64,000 nt of DNA from Gp6-AA40 sp036802945 (GTDB lineage: Bacteria; Acidobacteriota; Vicinamibacteria; Vicinamibacterales; UBA2999): the NCBI GenBank assembly GCA_036802945.1, contig DAIRVG010000005.1, positions 54,880-118,879 on the forward strand, given 5' to 3'. The stretch's first letter is position 1. Each line of letters opens with the position of its first letter. The notes below the pieces were generated by a model. It made no database searches. It was given only the letters and a program-made list of their open reading frames with translations, and was not told where the DNA came from. This document shows, one piece after another, positions 16,351-25,274 of this stretch. The position numbers and the translations under genes are program-made.

Positions 16351-17370
16351 TTATCGGATCCGTCCAGGATCGAACTCGTAACAGCCGGGCGTGACGAGAA
16401 TCCGCCCGCTGCGCGTGAAGAAGAGGCTCGTGGGGCTCATGATGCCGGTGGCGCTGAACTGGACGGTTCGTGCCTTGTCGCCCTCGGTGTCGTAGACGTA
16501 CGTATACGGCACGATCATCGAGACCCAGAGCTGACCCTGCGGATCGACCGACGCCGTGCGGATCAACGGCTGCACGAACGGCACCTCGCGATCCTCCACG
16601 CGGCGCGTCGGCCACCTCGTCGGCTGCGCGGCGAGGAGATCGTCGATCTCCCGTCCTTCGATGTGGCGCTCGAACAGCAGCCTGCCCCCCGCGTCGTACT
16701 TGCGGAACATCGGCCGGCCGGTGAGAAAGACGTAGTAAAAACCGCCTGTCGGATTGATGAGCGGAAGGCCGGCGTTCATGGCCAGGTGGAGGTCGCGCTC
16801 CTGCTCGTATCCGGTGTCCCGCAGGCGTCCGATCGTCCGCTGAGCGATTCCCGAGGCGGAGTACTCGGTGATCAATGCACCCCGCGCCGGCTCGCTGATG
16901 AACACGGAATTGCCCGAATACTGCAGCGACGAGGTGCCTGTCACCGCGAGACTGCCAAGGATGACCTGGGGGGTTGCGCGTCCGGCGATCAGGAAGCCCC
17001 CGGTGCGAAGGGCCCCGGGGCCGAAGATCTGGATCCGCTCCTGCCCGCGCGGCACATCGGCGACGACAAACGATCCCTCCGCGGCGAGATCGAAGCCTCC
17101 CGGTTGAATGATCCTTCCCTCTTCCTGGCCGACGCCGACGACCTTTCGTGCGGTCGCGCGATCGGGATCGACCATGTACACCGCGTGCCCGCGGCGATCG
17201 AACACGAAGTAGTAACCGTTGTCCGCCTGCTGGAACGCCGCCGGCTCATCGAACAGGCCAGCGACGTGGGCGGGCAGCCCACCCACCGAGCGCAGCAGAT
17301 CGACCTGAATCGCGGCTCGAGGCTGCGCGAACAGAAGAAGAACGAGGATGGGAATGCTAGTACGCCGCAA
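16351..17370 (-). CDS. exported beta-propeller (NHL-like) protein
   Basis: 339 residues. A short signal peptide (RRTSIPILVLLLFAQPRAA) precedes repeats with a propeller rhythm: YYFVFDRRGHAVYMVDPD, GSFVVADVPRGQERIQIFG, SVFISEPARGALITEYS, GFYYVFLTGRPMFRKYD and GQLWVSMIVPYTYVYD. This suggests a six-bladed NHL-type propeller outside the cytoplasm. The only start is TTG 17370, inside the end of the E1 gene (14-base overlap), so translation is probably coupled to a cytoplasmic dehydrogenase subunit. No catalytic residues recognised. Confidence 0.7.
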   Translation of the reverse strand: MRRTSIPILVLLLFAQPRAAIQVDLLRSVGGLPAHVAGLFDEPAAFQQADNGYYFVFDRRGHAVYMVDPDRATARKVVGVGQEEGRIIQPGGFDLAAEGSFVVADVPRGQERIQIFGPGALRTGGFLIAGRATPQVILGSLAVTGTSSLQYSGNSVFISEPARGALITEYSASGIAQRTIGRLRDTGYEQERDLHLAMNAGLPLINPTGGFYYVFLTGRPMFRKYDAGGRLLFERHIEGREIDDLLAAQPTRWPTRRVEDREVPFVQPLIRTASVDPQGQLWVSMIVPYTYVYDTEGDKARTVQFSATGIMSPTSLFFTRSGRILVTPGCYEFDPGRIR

Positions 17371-19507
17371 TAGCGCGTATGGCCTTCAACACGTCGGCGG
17401 AACCCGGGAGGATGACCTCTTCGAGCACGGGTGCGTACGCCACCGGGCAATCGAGCGCGGCAACCCGCGTCACGGGCGCGTCGAGATGCTCGAACAATTC
17501 CTGGCCGATCCGTGATGCGATTTCACCGCCGAAGCCCGCGGTGAGTTGATCCTCGTGCGCCACGATGACGCGGTTCGTCCGCTTCGTGTATTCCGCGATC
17601 GTGTCCCAGTCGAGCGGAACGATCGTGCGGAGATCGACAATGGCGACGCTGATCCCGTCCTTTTCGGCCTGCTGGGCAGCGACGAGCGAACGCTGGACGA
17701 GTGCGCCCCATGTGAACACGACCACATCGGTCCCTTCACGCACGAGCGATGCTTTGCCGAATGGCACCATGTACTCGGGCCCGGGGTACTCACTCTTGTT
17801 GTAGGTCTGGCGGTACAGATGCTTGTGCTCGAGGAATATGACGGGATCGTCACAACGGATCGCGGTCCGCAGCAGACCCGCTGCATCTCGCGCGTTCGAC
17901 GGGAAGGCAATGCGTATGCCCGGGCAGTGCGCGAAAATGCTGACACCCGACTGGCTGTGATACGGCGCGCCGCCGCGGAGGTACCCGCCGATCGGTACGC
18001 GAATCACCATCGGGCACGTCCAGCTGTTGTTCGACCGGTACCGCATCATGGCCATCTCGTCGCGCAGTTGCATGTACGCGGGCCAGATGTAGTCGAAGAA
18101 CTGGATCTCGACGACCGGCTTCAGGCCTCGCATCGCCATACCAACGGCGCGGCCGATGATGTTCGCCTCTGCGAGGGGGGAATTGAAGACGCGCTCGCTG
18201 CCATACAGCTTTTGCAGGCCGTGCGTGACCTTGAAAACGCCACCCTTGCCCGATACCTTGCCAAGCGCCGCGTCGCGGCTCACGTCCGCCACATCCTGGC
18301 CGAAGACAACGATGCGCGGGTTGCGCGCCATCTCATCACGCAGCGTCGCGTTAATCGCGGCCACCATCGTGTCGCGCGCGCCCTTCGGCTTCGGCTCGGT
18401 TGAAAACACAGACGATGTCGGATCGACGGTTGGCGAGAAGACGTAGCGCGCGGCGGTCTCGGGCTCGGGCTTCGGCGCGGCAAGCGCTTCCTGCGCCGCG
18501 GTGTTGACTTCGCGTTCCACGCCCGCAAGCATCTCCGCCAGCTCCTCGTCCGAGGCGAGTCCTTCCGAGACGAGCCGCTGACGAAGGCGTGGCAGCGGAT
18601 CGCGGCGCGCCTCGGCCTCCCGCTCCTCGGGCGTCTTGTACAGCTTCTCGTCATCGGAGAGGGAATGCGAGTACGGGCGAACAACCTTCGCGTGCACGAG
18701 CGCAGGCCCTTTGCGCTGACGCACGTGCTCCACCGCGTCCCGCATCGTGCGATAGCTTTCGACGTAGTCGGTGCCGTCGCAGCGAAATACCTCGAGCCCC
18801 GGGAAGTGCTCGACGACGCGCGAGAAATCGCCGCCGGGAGTCTGCACTTCCACCGGCGTGGAAATCGCGTAGCCGTTGTCTTCGACGAGATACAGCACTG
18901 GCAGGTTGCGCACGCACGCGGTGTTCAGCGACTCCCAGAATTCGCCTTCGCTGGTCGAGCCTTCGCCGATGGTGATGAGCGTGACCTCGTCGGAATGAAA
19001 CTTCGCAAGGCGATCGGGGATCGCGTCGACGCGCTCGTACAGGCGTCCCGCTTCCGCGACGCCGATCCCGTGGAGGCACTGCGTGGCGACGGCGCTGCTC
19101 GCCGACGGGATCTGCAGGCGCGGATTCGACCAGTGCGACGGCATCTGCCGTCCTCCCGATGACGGATCGTCTTTCGCGCCGACCGATCCGAGCAGCATCT
19201 CCAGCGGTGTGACGCCCAGCGTCAGTGCGAGCGCGCGGTCGCGATAGTAGGTGAGAAACCAGTCGTGGCCCGCGCGCAGGTGCATGCCCGCGGCAATGAG
19301 GACGGCTTCGTGGCCGGCGCCGCTGATCTGAAAGAACGCCTGACTCTGATTCTTGAGCTGTATCTCCTTGTCATCGATTTTCCGTGACAGGAGCATGAGC
19401 CGGTAGGCGGAGAGTAAATCATCGCGGGTGAGTCCGTCGTGCTTCCGCGATTTCGCCGCCCCCTGGGCGCGGGTCTCCGCGCCGTTGGTGAGGGTCGAGC
19501 CCTTCAT
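17357..19507 (-). CDS. 2-oxoacid dehydrogenase E1, fused alpha and beta subunits
   Basis: 716 residues, a thiamine-diphosphate E1 in one chain. The alpha half (1 to about 345) has the ThDP motif GEG ... DNGYAIS (181-215) and the helix YSHSLSDDEKLYKTPEE with the phosphorylation-loop-like region. The beta half (from about 375) has ERVFNSPLAEANIIGRAVG, VEIQFFDYIWPAY and EHKHLYR. Closest type is the branched-chain 2-oxoacid dehydrogenase E1, which decarboxylates branched 2-oxoacids and passes the acyl group to lipoyl E2. No E2 or E3 gene is in the window. Its start is divergent from the cupin gene with only 36 bases between. Confidence 0.88.
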   Translation of the reverse strand: MKGSTLTNGAETRAQGAAKSRKHDGLTRDDLLSAYRLMLLSRKIDDKEIQLKNQSQAFFQISGAGHEAVLIAAGMHLRAGHDWFLTYYRDRALALTLGVTPLEMLLGSVGAKDDPSSGGRQMPSHWSNPRLQIPSASSAVATQCLHGIGVAEAGRLYERVDAIPDRLAKFHSDEVTLITIGEGSTSEGEFWESLNTACVRNLPVLYLVEDNGYAISTPVEVQTPGGDFSRVVEHFPGLEVFRCDGTDYVESYRTMRDAVEHVRQRKGPALVHAKVVRPYSHSLSDDEKLYKTPEEREAEARRDPLPRLRQRLVSEGLASDEELAEMLAGVEREVNTAAQEALAAPKPEPETAARYVFSPTVDPTSSVFSTEPKPKGARDTMVAAINATLRDEMARNPRIVVFGQDVADVSRDAALGKVSGKGGVFKVTHGLQKLYGSERVFNSPLAEANIIGRAVGMAMRGLKPVVEIQFFDYIWPAYMQLRDEMAMMRYRSNNSWTCPMVIRVPIGGYLRGGAPYHSQSGVSIFAHCPGIRIAFPSNARDAAGLLRTAIRCDDPVIFLEHKHLYRQTYNKSEYPGPEYMVPFGKASLVREGTDVVVFTWGALVQRSLVAAQQAEKDGISVAIVDLRTIVPLDWDTIAEYTKRTNRVIVAHEDQLTAGFGGEIASRIGQELFEHLDAPVTRVAALDCPVAYAPVLEEVILPGSADVLKAIRAIAAY

Positions 19508-19543
19508 GGCCGAAAAATTATGTCACACTCGTGGGGCCGTCGC

Positions 19544-19900
19544 ATGCCCGCCCAGATCCGCATCCACCGCTGGGATGAAATCGCGCTCGAGAAAGTCACG
19601 GAGATGATCTCCCGCAAGATCGTCGCCGGCGAGCGCGAGATGCTGGCTCAGATCTATCTCAAACGGGGCGCGGTCGTGCCGATGCACGCCCACGAGAGCG
19701 AGCAAATGACGTATATCCTCCAGGGCGCGCTGCGGTTTCTCATCGAGGGCGAGGAAATCACGGTGCGCGAGGGCGAGGTGCTCCACATTCCGTCGCGGGT
19801 GCCGCACCAGTCCGAGGCGCTCGAGGATACGCTGGAGCTCGACGTGTTCAGCCCGATTCGAGCCGACTGGGTGGAGGCCGTCGACGAAGGCAGTTTGTGA
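19544..19900 (+). CDS. cupin-domain protein
   Basis: 118 residues, a single small beta-barrel. VVPMHAHESEQMTYILQGALRF carries the His-x-His-(x3)-Glu set of cupin motif 1, and GEVLHIPSRVPHQSEA the motif-2 His, so a bound metal is expected. Such proteins may be isomerases, dioxygenases or sensors; nothing here decides. ATG 19544 is preferred, with GGGG 8 bases upstream; ATG 19520 is an alternative. It is followed without a gap by DoxX. Confidence 0.82.
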   Translation: MPAQIRIHRWDEIALEKVTEMISRKIVAGEREMLAQIYLKRGAVVPMHAHESEQMTYILQGALRFLIEGEEITVREGEVLHIPSRVPHQSEALEDTLELDVFSPIRADWVEAVDEGSL

Positions 19901-20364
19901 TGGCCACGCAGGCGAAGGCGCGCGGCGCCCCCCCGCGCGCGACAGGCGGCTTCGGCCTTCGCATCCTCGCCGTGATGCTCGGCATCTTCTTCGTCGCGAT
20001 GAGTGTCACCAAGATCGCGTGGCTGACCGACAGTGGCATCCTGCTGCAGCGGTTCCAGCAGTGGCTGCCGAACGCCACGCCCAGCGTGCGCTGGTATCTG
20101 GAGACCGTCTGCATCCCCGGCGCGCCCCTATTCGCGCGTCTCGTTCCGATCGGCGAATTCTGCGCCGGCATCGCGTTGATCGTCGGTTTCTGGACACGCA
20201 TGGCGGCGATCGCTACGTTCCTGATGGTGCTGAACTTCCATTTCGCGACGAGCGCGTTCTGGTCTCCAGCGTTTCTGAGAGATGGTACGGGCCTGCCGGT
20301 GCTGGGGGGGTTGCTGGCGCTGGTGATGAGCGGAGCCCGGCTGCCGTTCAGCGCGTCACGTTAG
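19900..20364 (+). CDS. DoxX family membrane protein
   Basis: 154 residues with four membrane segments: LRILAVMLGIFFVAMSVTKI, a shorter segment around APLFARLVPIGEFCAGI, ALIVGFWTRMAAIATFLMVL and LPVLGGLLALVMSGA. The GEFCAGIALIVGFWTR motif is typical of DoxX proteins, small inner-membrane proteins linked to quinone and redox homeostasis but poorly defined. ATG 19900 shares one base with the cupin stop TGA; GTG 19897 is an alternative. Confidence 0.82.
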   Translation: MATQAKARGAPPRATGGFGLRILAVMLGIFFVAMSVTKIAWLTDSGILLQRFQQWLPNATPSVRWYLETVCIPGAPLFARLVPIGEFCAGIALIVGFWTRMAAIATFLMVLNFHFATSAFWSPAFLRDGTGLPVLGGLLALVMSGARLPFSASR

Positions 20365-20503
20365 CCACAAAGAACACGAAGACGCACATAACCACGAAGG
20401 TCAAGAAGGTCACGAAGAAAAAAAACACGAAGCATTTTCTTACTTTGCGTTCTTACCTTCGTGCGCTTCGTGCCCTTCGTGGTTAATGTACGTCTTTGTG
20501 GCC
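20364..20503. repeat. CACGAAGG nonamer inverted element I-b
   Basis: The left arm begins GCCACAAAGAACACGAAGAC and continues with ACCACGAAGG, TCAAGAAGG, TCACGAAG units. The right arm ends CGTCTTTGTGGCC and includes CCTTCGTGGTTA and CTTCGTGCGCTTCGTG. The arms are imperfect reverse complements around an AT-rich centre (20417-20450). It fills the space between the convergent DoxX and rhomboid genes and could act as a two-way terminator. Confidence 0.85.
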
Positions 20504-20509
20504 TTGAGG

Positions 20510-21259
20510 CTAATGCACTCGTCGATTGACGTCGTCTGCTCGCCCGCCTGAGTAGACGTCGAACTTACGGCGCATCCGGTTGATGCGCCACTTCAGGTAG
20601 CGGTACTTGATCTCCGAGAGCAGATGGATGCGGCCGCCTTTCAGGTAGAGATACCCGGCGAGCAGTCCGCCAAGATGGGCGACATGCGCAACGCCTCCCC
20701 CGCCGCCCTCGATCGCCGACAGCAGGGAGATGCCGCCCATGATGGCAACGAAGTATTTCGCCGGAACCGGAAAGATGAAATACATCAAGATCGGCCGGTT
20801 CGGGAAGTAGAGCCCGTAGGCGAGCAGCACACCAAAAATCGCACCCGACGCGCCGATCGTCTGGGCGTAATAGAACTGCTCGAAAAGCGGCACTGGCAGG
20901 AACGACGCGACGACCTGTGTAATCCCGGCGCCGACCCCACAAACCGCGTAGAACTTCGCGAAATACCGGCTGCCCCACGTTCTTTCGAGCTCGACGCCGA
21001 ACATCCAAAGCCCGAGCATGTTGAGGAGGATGTGGAAGACGCCGCCGTGCAGAAACATGTACGTGAACAGTTGCCATACACGCAGCTGCGTGATGACCTG
21101 TTCCGGGACCAAACCCAAATTCAAAGCGATTGTCGGAACGAGACGCGAGACCACGTACATGACTACGTTCGCGATGATCAGACCCTTGATCACCGGCGTC
21201 CACGGACCGGGGCCGAACGAATATGCGAGCGTCGATGAGGAAGGATAGCGAGACCGCAT
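20510..21259 (-). CDS. rhomboid intramembrane serine protease
   Basis: 249 residues with six or so membrane helices. The catalytic Ser138 lies in IGASGAIFGVL and the partner His195 in VAHVAHLGGLLAG; the L1-loop region WELERTWG-like (GVELERTWGSRYF) and HGGVFHILLNMLGLW fit the family. It cleaves membrane proteins within the bilayer. The basic C-terminal tail (KWRINRMRRKFDV) is cytoplasmic. It follows murJ by 63 bases and closes the long minus-strand operon. Confidence 0.92.
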   Translation of the reverse strand: MRSRYPSSSTLAYSFGPGPWTPVIKGLIIANVVMYVVSRLVPTIALNLGLVPEQVITQLRVWQLFTYMFLHGGVFHILLNMLGLWMFGVELERTWGSRYFAKFYAVCGVGAGITQVVASFLPVPLFEQFYYAQTIGASGAIFGVLLAYGLYFPNRPILMYFIFPVPAKYFVAIMGGISLLSAIEGGGGGVAHVAHLGGLLAGYLYLKGGRIHLLSEIKYRYLKWRINRMRRKFDVYSGGRADDVNRRVH

Positions 21260-21322
21260 TGATTCAGTCTGTTACAACTCGGAGCTACTCAGCAACTTCC
21301 ATGCCTCGACAAAGCCCAGCAT

Positions 21323-22927
21323 CTAGAGGGATTCGCGACCGCCGCGTTTCGCGACAAGTACCAAACCTTCCCGGAATTCGCGAATTCTCAACACGTGGGC
21401 TGCCACCGCGAGCACCAGCAGCGCCGACAGTATTGTGACGAACAGACGCCCGGCCTGTACAAGAAACGCGTTGCCGGGAATCCACGCCGTCAGCGCGCGA
21501 TCGATCGCAACCGCCGCCATTCCCATCACCAGGGAAGCAACCATTATCCTCGCGAATGAGCTGAGCACACGCCGGTCGTCCAGCCCATCGAGCCGGCGAT
21601 GCAGGAACCAGATCAACGCACCCGCGTTGAAGAGCGCCGCAACAGACGTCCCGAGGGCCAGGCCGCGATATCCGAGCACTCGAGCCAGCGCCAGGTTCAG
21701 GCCCGCATTTGCAATGACTGCGGCAATGCTGATTTTCACGGGCGTCCGGCTGTCGCCGAGTGCGTAAAACGCAGGAGACGCGATCCGTACGATGGAGTAA
21801 CCGAGCAGCCCGACCGCGTAGAACTGCAGTGCCGCTGCCGTCGCCGCGGTATCTGACGGCAGAAATGCGCGGCGTTCGAAGATGACGCGGACAATCGGGG
21901 TCGCAAGAACGATGAGTCCGACCGTTGCGGGGACGTTCATCACGAGCATCAGCGACAGCCCCTCGGCAAGCGTGCCGCGTACGGCGACGTTGTCCGCCCG
22001 TGCCGCGTGACGCGACACCGCGGGCACGGTTGCGGTGGCGATGGAGACGCCAAACAGGCCTGTCGGCAGATACATGAGCCTGAACGCATAGTTCAACCAC
22101 GACACGGCGCCCGTTCCTTCGCCCGTGGCGAGCACCGTGTTCACAAAGACGTTCACTTGCGTTGCGGCAAGGCCGATGGTCCCCGGTCCCATCATCAGCA
22201 GTACACGGCGGAGCCCTTCCTCTCTCCAATTCAGGACGGGCTCGTACCTGAAGCCCTGACGACGGAGCAGGGGCCACTGCAACGACAGCTGCGCAAGGCC
22301 GCCGACGAGCGTGCCGATGGCGATTGCCGTAATCGGGGGCCAGCCGGCGCGCGCCATGACCGGCACCAGTGTCAGCGCACACACGATGGTTGCAACGTTG
22401 AACATCGCCGGCGCGAGCGCAGGGATGAAGAAGAGGTGCAACGAATTCAGCATGCCCATCAACGCGGCCGCGATCGCCACCAGGGTCAGGAACGGCAGCA
22501 TGATGCGCGTCAACAACACCGTGAGCTCGAGCTTTCCAGGCACGCTCGCGTAGTCGGCCGCGAAGGCGCCGACCAGCGGGCGCGCGAACACGATGCCCAG
22601 GATGACAGCCACACCGGTGACGAGGAGGAGCGCGTTGATCACGTTGTTGCCCAGCCGCCACGCCGACGTCTTTCCGCCTATCGTCAGCTGCCGCATGAAC
22701 ACCGGCACGAATGCCGCGCTCATGGCGCCCTCCGCAAACAGATCGCGGACAAGATTGGGGATCCGGAAGGCGACGTTGAACGCGTCCATTGCATTGCCCG
22801 CGCCGAACATCGACGCCAGCACCTGGTCGCGGACCAGTCCGAGGATGCGGCTGGTCATCGTGGCGGCTCCCGCCGACGCGGCGGAGCGCGCGAGCGCGTA
22901 TTGTGGAGGAGGAGAGCTAGGCGCCAA
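21323..22927 (-). CDS. murJ: lipid II flippase MurJ
   Basis: 534 residues with about 14 membrane helices, MATE-like fold. Conserved segments: AATMTSRILGLVRDQVLASMFG, AMDAFNVAFRIPNLVRDLFAEGAMSAAFVPVF and NVFVNTVLATGEGTGAVSWLNYAFRLMYLPTGLFG. It flips lipid II to the periplasmic face for peptidoglycan synthesis. The start is TTG 22927, overlapping the YqeY stop by 11 bases; later starts would remove the conserved first helix. Its place after a glycan operon rather than in the dcw cluster is notable but not rare. Confidence 0.92.
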   Translation of the reverse strand: MAPSSPPPQYALARSAASAGAATMTSRILGLVRDQVLASMFGAGNAMDAFNVAFRIPNLVRDLFAEGAMSAAFVPVFMRQLTIGGKTSAWRLGNNVINALLLVTGVAVILGIVFARPLVGAFAADYASVPGKLELTVLLTRIMLPFLTLVAIAAALMGMLNSLHLFFIPALAPAMFNVATIVCALTLVPVMARAGWPPITAIAIGTLVGGLAQLSLQWPLLRRQGFRYEPVLNWREEGLRRVLLMMGPGTIGLAATQVNVFVNTVLATGEGTGAVSWLNYAFRLMYLPTGLFGVSIATATVPAVSRHAARADNVAVRGTLAEGLSLMLVMNVPATVGLIVLATPIVRVIFERRAFLPSDTAATAAALQFYAVGLLGYSIVRIASPAFYALGDSRTPVKISIAAVIANAGLNLALARVLGYRGLALGTSVAALFNAGALIWFLHRRLDGLDDRRVLSSFARIMVASLVMGMAAVAIDRALTAWIPGNAFLVQAGRLFVTILSALLVLAVAAHVLRIREFREGLVLVAKRGGRESL

Positions 22928-23372
22928 GCTTGCGGCGGACCGCCTCGCTCACGGCACGGCCATCCGCATTCTTGCCCGCCAGACGCGGCATCACTGCCTT
23001 CATCACCTTGCCCATGTCCTTCGGCGAGCTTGCGCCGGTCTCGGCGATCGCTTCGAGCACGGCGGCATCGATGTCCTCGGCTGACGCCGCCGGAGGGAGG
23101 TAATGCTCGAGCACGGTGACTTCAGCGGTCTCCTTGTCGACGAGGTCGACGCGGCCTGCGTTCGAGAACTGCTCGATCGAGTCGCGCCGCTGCTTGACGA
23201 GCGTTGAAACGACCTGCAGCACTTCCGCGTCGTCGAGATCGCGCCCCTTCTCGACGCCCTTGTTCATGATCGCGGCCTTCAGCATCCGCAGCGCAGAAAG
23301 ACGTGCGGCATCCTTTGCCTTCATCGCCGAGGAAATGTCGGTATTCACCTGATCGCGGAGGAGCATGGGCAT
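22917..23372 (-). CDS. YqeY / GatB-tail domain protein
   Basis: 151 residues, almost exactly the YqeY length. DAARLSALRMLKAAIMN and the C-terminal KDMGKVMKAVMPRLAGKNADGRAVSEAVRRKL match the GatB/YqeY domain, which binds tRNA in amidotransferases. Stand-alone YqeY is linked to translation and tRNA handling without a proven reaction. ATG 23372 is used; ATG 23366 is the alternative. It is translationally coupled to murJ. Confidence 0.9.
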   Translation of the reverse strand: MPMLLRDQVNTDISSAMKAKDAARLSALRMLKAAIMNKGVEKGRDLDDAEVLQVVSTLVKQRRDSIEQFSNAGRVDLVDKETAEVTVLEHYLPPAASAEDIDAAVLEAIAETGASSPKDMGKVMKAVMPRLAGKNADGRAVSEAVRRKLGA

Positions 23373-23388
23373 GTGTGAATCACCATCA

Positions 23389-24432
23389 CTAATGGTCTTG
23401 GTCCGAATCGCCGTACGTGATGTGCCACTTGACCGTCTCGTCGTAGAAGCCCGTCGGTACCTGTACCGCATTCACTTTCACGCTGACTTCGAGCGTTGAT
23501 TTCACGGCGAAGTACCCATTGCGCTTCAGCGCGCGACGGAAAGCGCCGTTCATCGCGTAGGCGCGGACCTTGTCCGCATCCTCCGCACGCGCCGCGCGAT
23601 CGACCCAGCGCAGTAGAGTCTTCAGCCCCGCGACGTCCTCCGGATCGGCCAGCAAGTCGACGAGCAGCGTGACGCGGCCGAGCGGTTCATGACGGTGGCG
23701 GTACACCGCGTAGCCATGGACCTCTCCGTGCCGTTTCAACGCGACGACCGAGTAGCGCACATGCGGTGGCTCGATGTAGCGCCAATTGAGATATGACGCG
23801 TCGCGGCGCACCGCGAGGTCGAATTTCGGCGCGAGCCGTTCCCACAGCGCCGTGAAGGAGGAATCGAAACGGCGGATCGGCTCGCATTCCGCTCGCAGCG
23901 GACGTGAACGCGACACCACGTGGACGACTGGCCAGGTCAGCGCGGAGACGAGACGGTTGATGGGTGCGGGCCACTGCGGCAGCCGCATCGCCCGACGTGT
24001 CAGCGGCTTTACGAGGCAGGGAACGATGTGCGCGTCAGGCCAGTGCAGCCGATCGAGCAGCTTGCGGCCGTCCGTTGTGGCGCCCAGCGCGAGCACGGCG
24101 CCGCTGTTTCGATCCCACGTGCGAACGAGCGCCTCGCCAATCCCCTGTCGCCGCCGCTCGGGCGCGACCATGGCGTCGCTGCCCCACGCGCCCTCGACCT
24201 CGATGCCCTTGATCGAGACGCGGACCGGAAGCGTGGTGTAGTGGGCAACGATCGTCGGTCCTTCGCGGGCGACCCAGATCTCGGGCTGCCCCGTTTGGTT
24301 GTACGGGTTGCGGCGGTGCTGCCAGTCCCAGCGGAGGCGCTGGGCATTCGCGGCGTCGGCGCCATGCGTCCGGCGATAGAGCGTATCGACGCCGCGGCGG
24401 TCGTCAGGCCGGAACCGATCGATTTCGGACAC
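23389..24432 (-). CDS. GNAT family N-acetyltransferase
   Basis: 347 residues. The acetyl-CoA-binding motif is clear in AMVAPERRRQGIGEALVRTW (about residues 88-107), and a second GNAT-like half is suggested by DASYLNWRYIEPPHVRYSVV. The two-domain layout resembles acyltransferases found in surface polysaccharide clusters (FemAB- or GNAT-like); substrate unknown. GTG 24432 starts the frame; the next operon gene upstream ends 77 bases before. Confidence 0.75.
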   Translation of the reverse strand: MSEIDRFRPDDRRGVDTLYRRTHGADAANAQRLRWDWQHRRNPYNQTGQPEIWVAREGPTIVAHYTTLPVRVSIKGIEVEGAWGSDAMVAPERRRQGIGEALVRTWDRNSGAVLALGATTDGRKLLDRLHWPDAHIVPCLVKPLTRRAMRLPQWPAPINRLVSALTWPVVHVVSRSRPLRAECEPIRRFDSSFTALWERLAPKFDLAVRRDASYLNWRYIEPPHVRYSVVALKRHGEVHGYAVYRHRHEPLGRVTLLVDLLADPEDVAGLKTLLRWVDRAARAEDADKVRAYAMNGAFRRALKRNGYFAVKSTLEVSVKVNAVQVPTGFYDETVKWHITYGDSDQDH

Positions 24433-24509
24433 GAGATCGCTATTTTATGACGAAGCAGGTCGGGTTCTTTTGGACCAGGCGAGGTCGTGTGATCGCGGGA
24501 TCCGCAGCG

Positions 24510-25259
24510 TCAGTTTTCAGGCCCGTTACGTACCGGAGGCACCTGTGGCGGCGGCGCCGGCGTAACCACACCAGGTCTCAGCGAGGAGCCGGGTGGCACC
24601 CCGAACGGATTGGCGGGGGTGACGACCACGCCGGGCGGCGTCGGGATCTGTTCAGGAACGTCGTCGTCCGGTCTGACGATCGGCGCCGGCGGAAAGACTG
24701 GCGCGCCGGCGGGGTTCTGCGCCGGTCGCTGGATGACTACCGGTCGCGGAATCTGGATGCCATCGTCGTCACCGGGTGCGCCCGTGTCGTCAGGCTCCTG
24801 ATCGTCAATCGGCGGACGTGGTTGAATCGGCCGCACGATCCCGTTCGGCCCATTCGAGAAGATCGGCGCAGGCGACGCGGTCGGGTTGCGCGGCGCGGCG
24901 CTCGTCGGAAGAATCATGATGCGATCGAACATCGACGCGCCGGCCCCGCCTGGCTCCCTCGCGGCCAGCATGTATCCGCTGACGCCGCGCAGGATGATGT
25001 CGAGCGCCTCGCGTTCCGGCACGCCTTCGAGGTCGAGCGTGAGCGGTAAACCCGCGACTCGATCGCCGTTGACGACCGTCGCGCCACCCAGCCGTGCCCA
25101 CTCCGCGAGGATCGTTCGGACGGGGACGTTCTGCGCATGCAGCGTCACGCGACCGCCCGCAATCTGCAGTCGCAGCGGCTGCTGAGCGCGCACCAGCGCC
25201 GCACAGCCGATGAGCGCGAGCGAGAACGCGAGAAGGCGGTATCGCACAGGAGCCTTCAT
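24510..25259 (-). CDS. exported STN-like domain protein with proline-rich tail
   Basis: 249 residues. Signal peptide LLAFSLALIGCAALVRAQ, then VTLHAQNVPVRTILAEWARLGGATVVNGD ... LPLTLDLEGVPEREALDIILRGVSGY, the fold pattern of an STN (secretin/TonB short N-terminal) domain. The C-terminal half (from about 125) is rich in Pro, Asp and Val with no visible domain. Normally STN domains are attached to secretins or TonB receptors; here the domain stands alone. It sits in a glycan operon, suggesting an envelope role (inference). Confidence 0.7.
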   Translation of the reverse strand: MKAPVRYRLLAFSLALIGCAALVRAQQPLRLQIAGGRVTLHAQNVPVRTILAEWARLGGATVVNGDRVAGLPLTLDLEGVPEREALDIILRGVSGYMLAAREPGGAGASMFDRIMILPTSAAPRNPTASPAPIFSNGPNGIVRPIQPRPPIDDQEPDDTGAPGDDDGIQIPRPVVIQRPAQNPAGAPVFPPAPIVRPDDDVPEQIPTPPGVVVTPANPFGVPPGSSLRPGVVTPAPPPQVPPVRNGPEN

Positions 25260-25274
25260 TCTAGTCTCCCGGTA

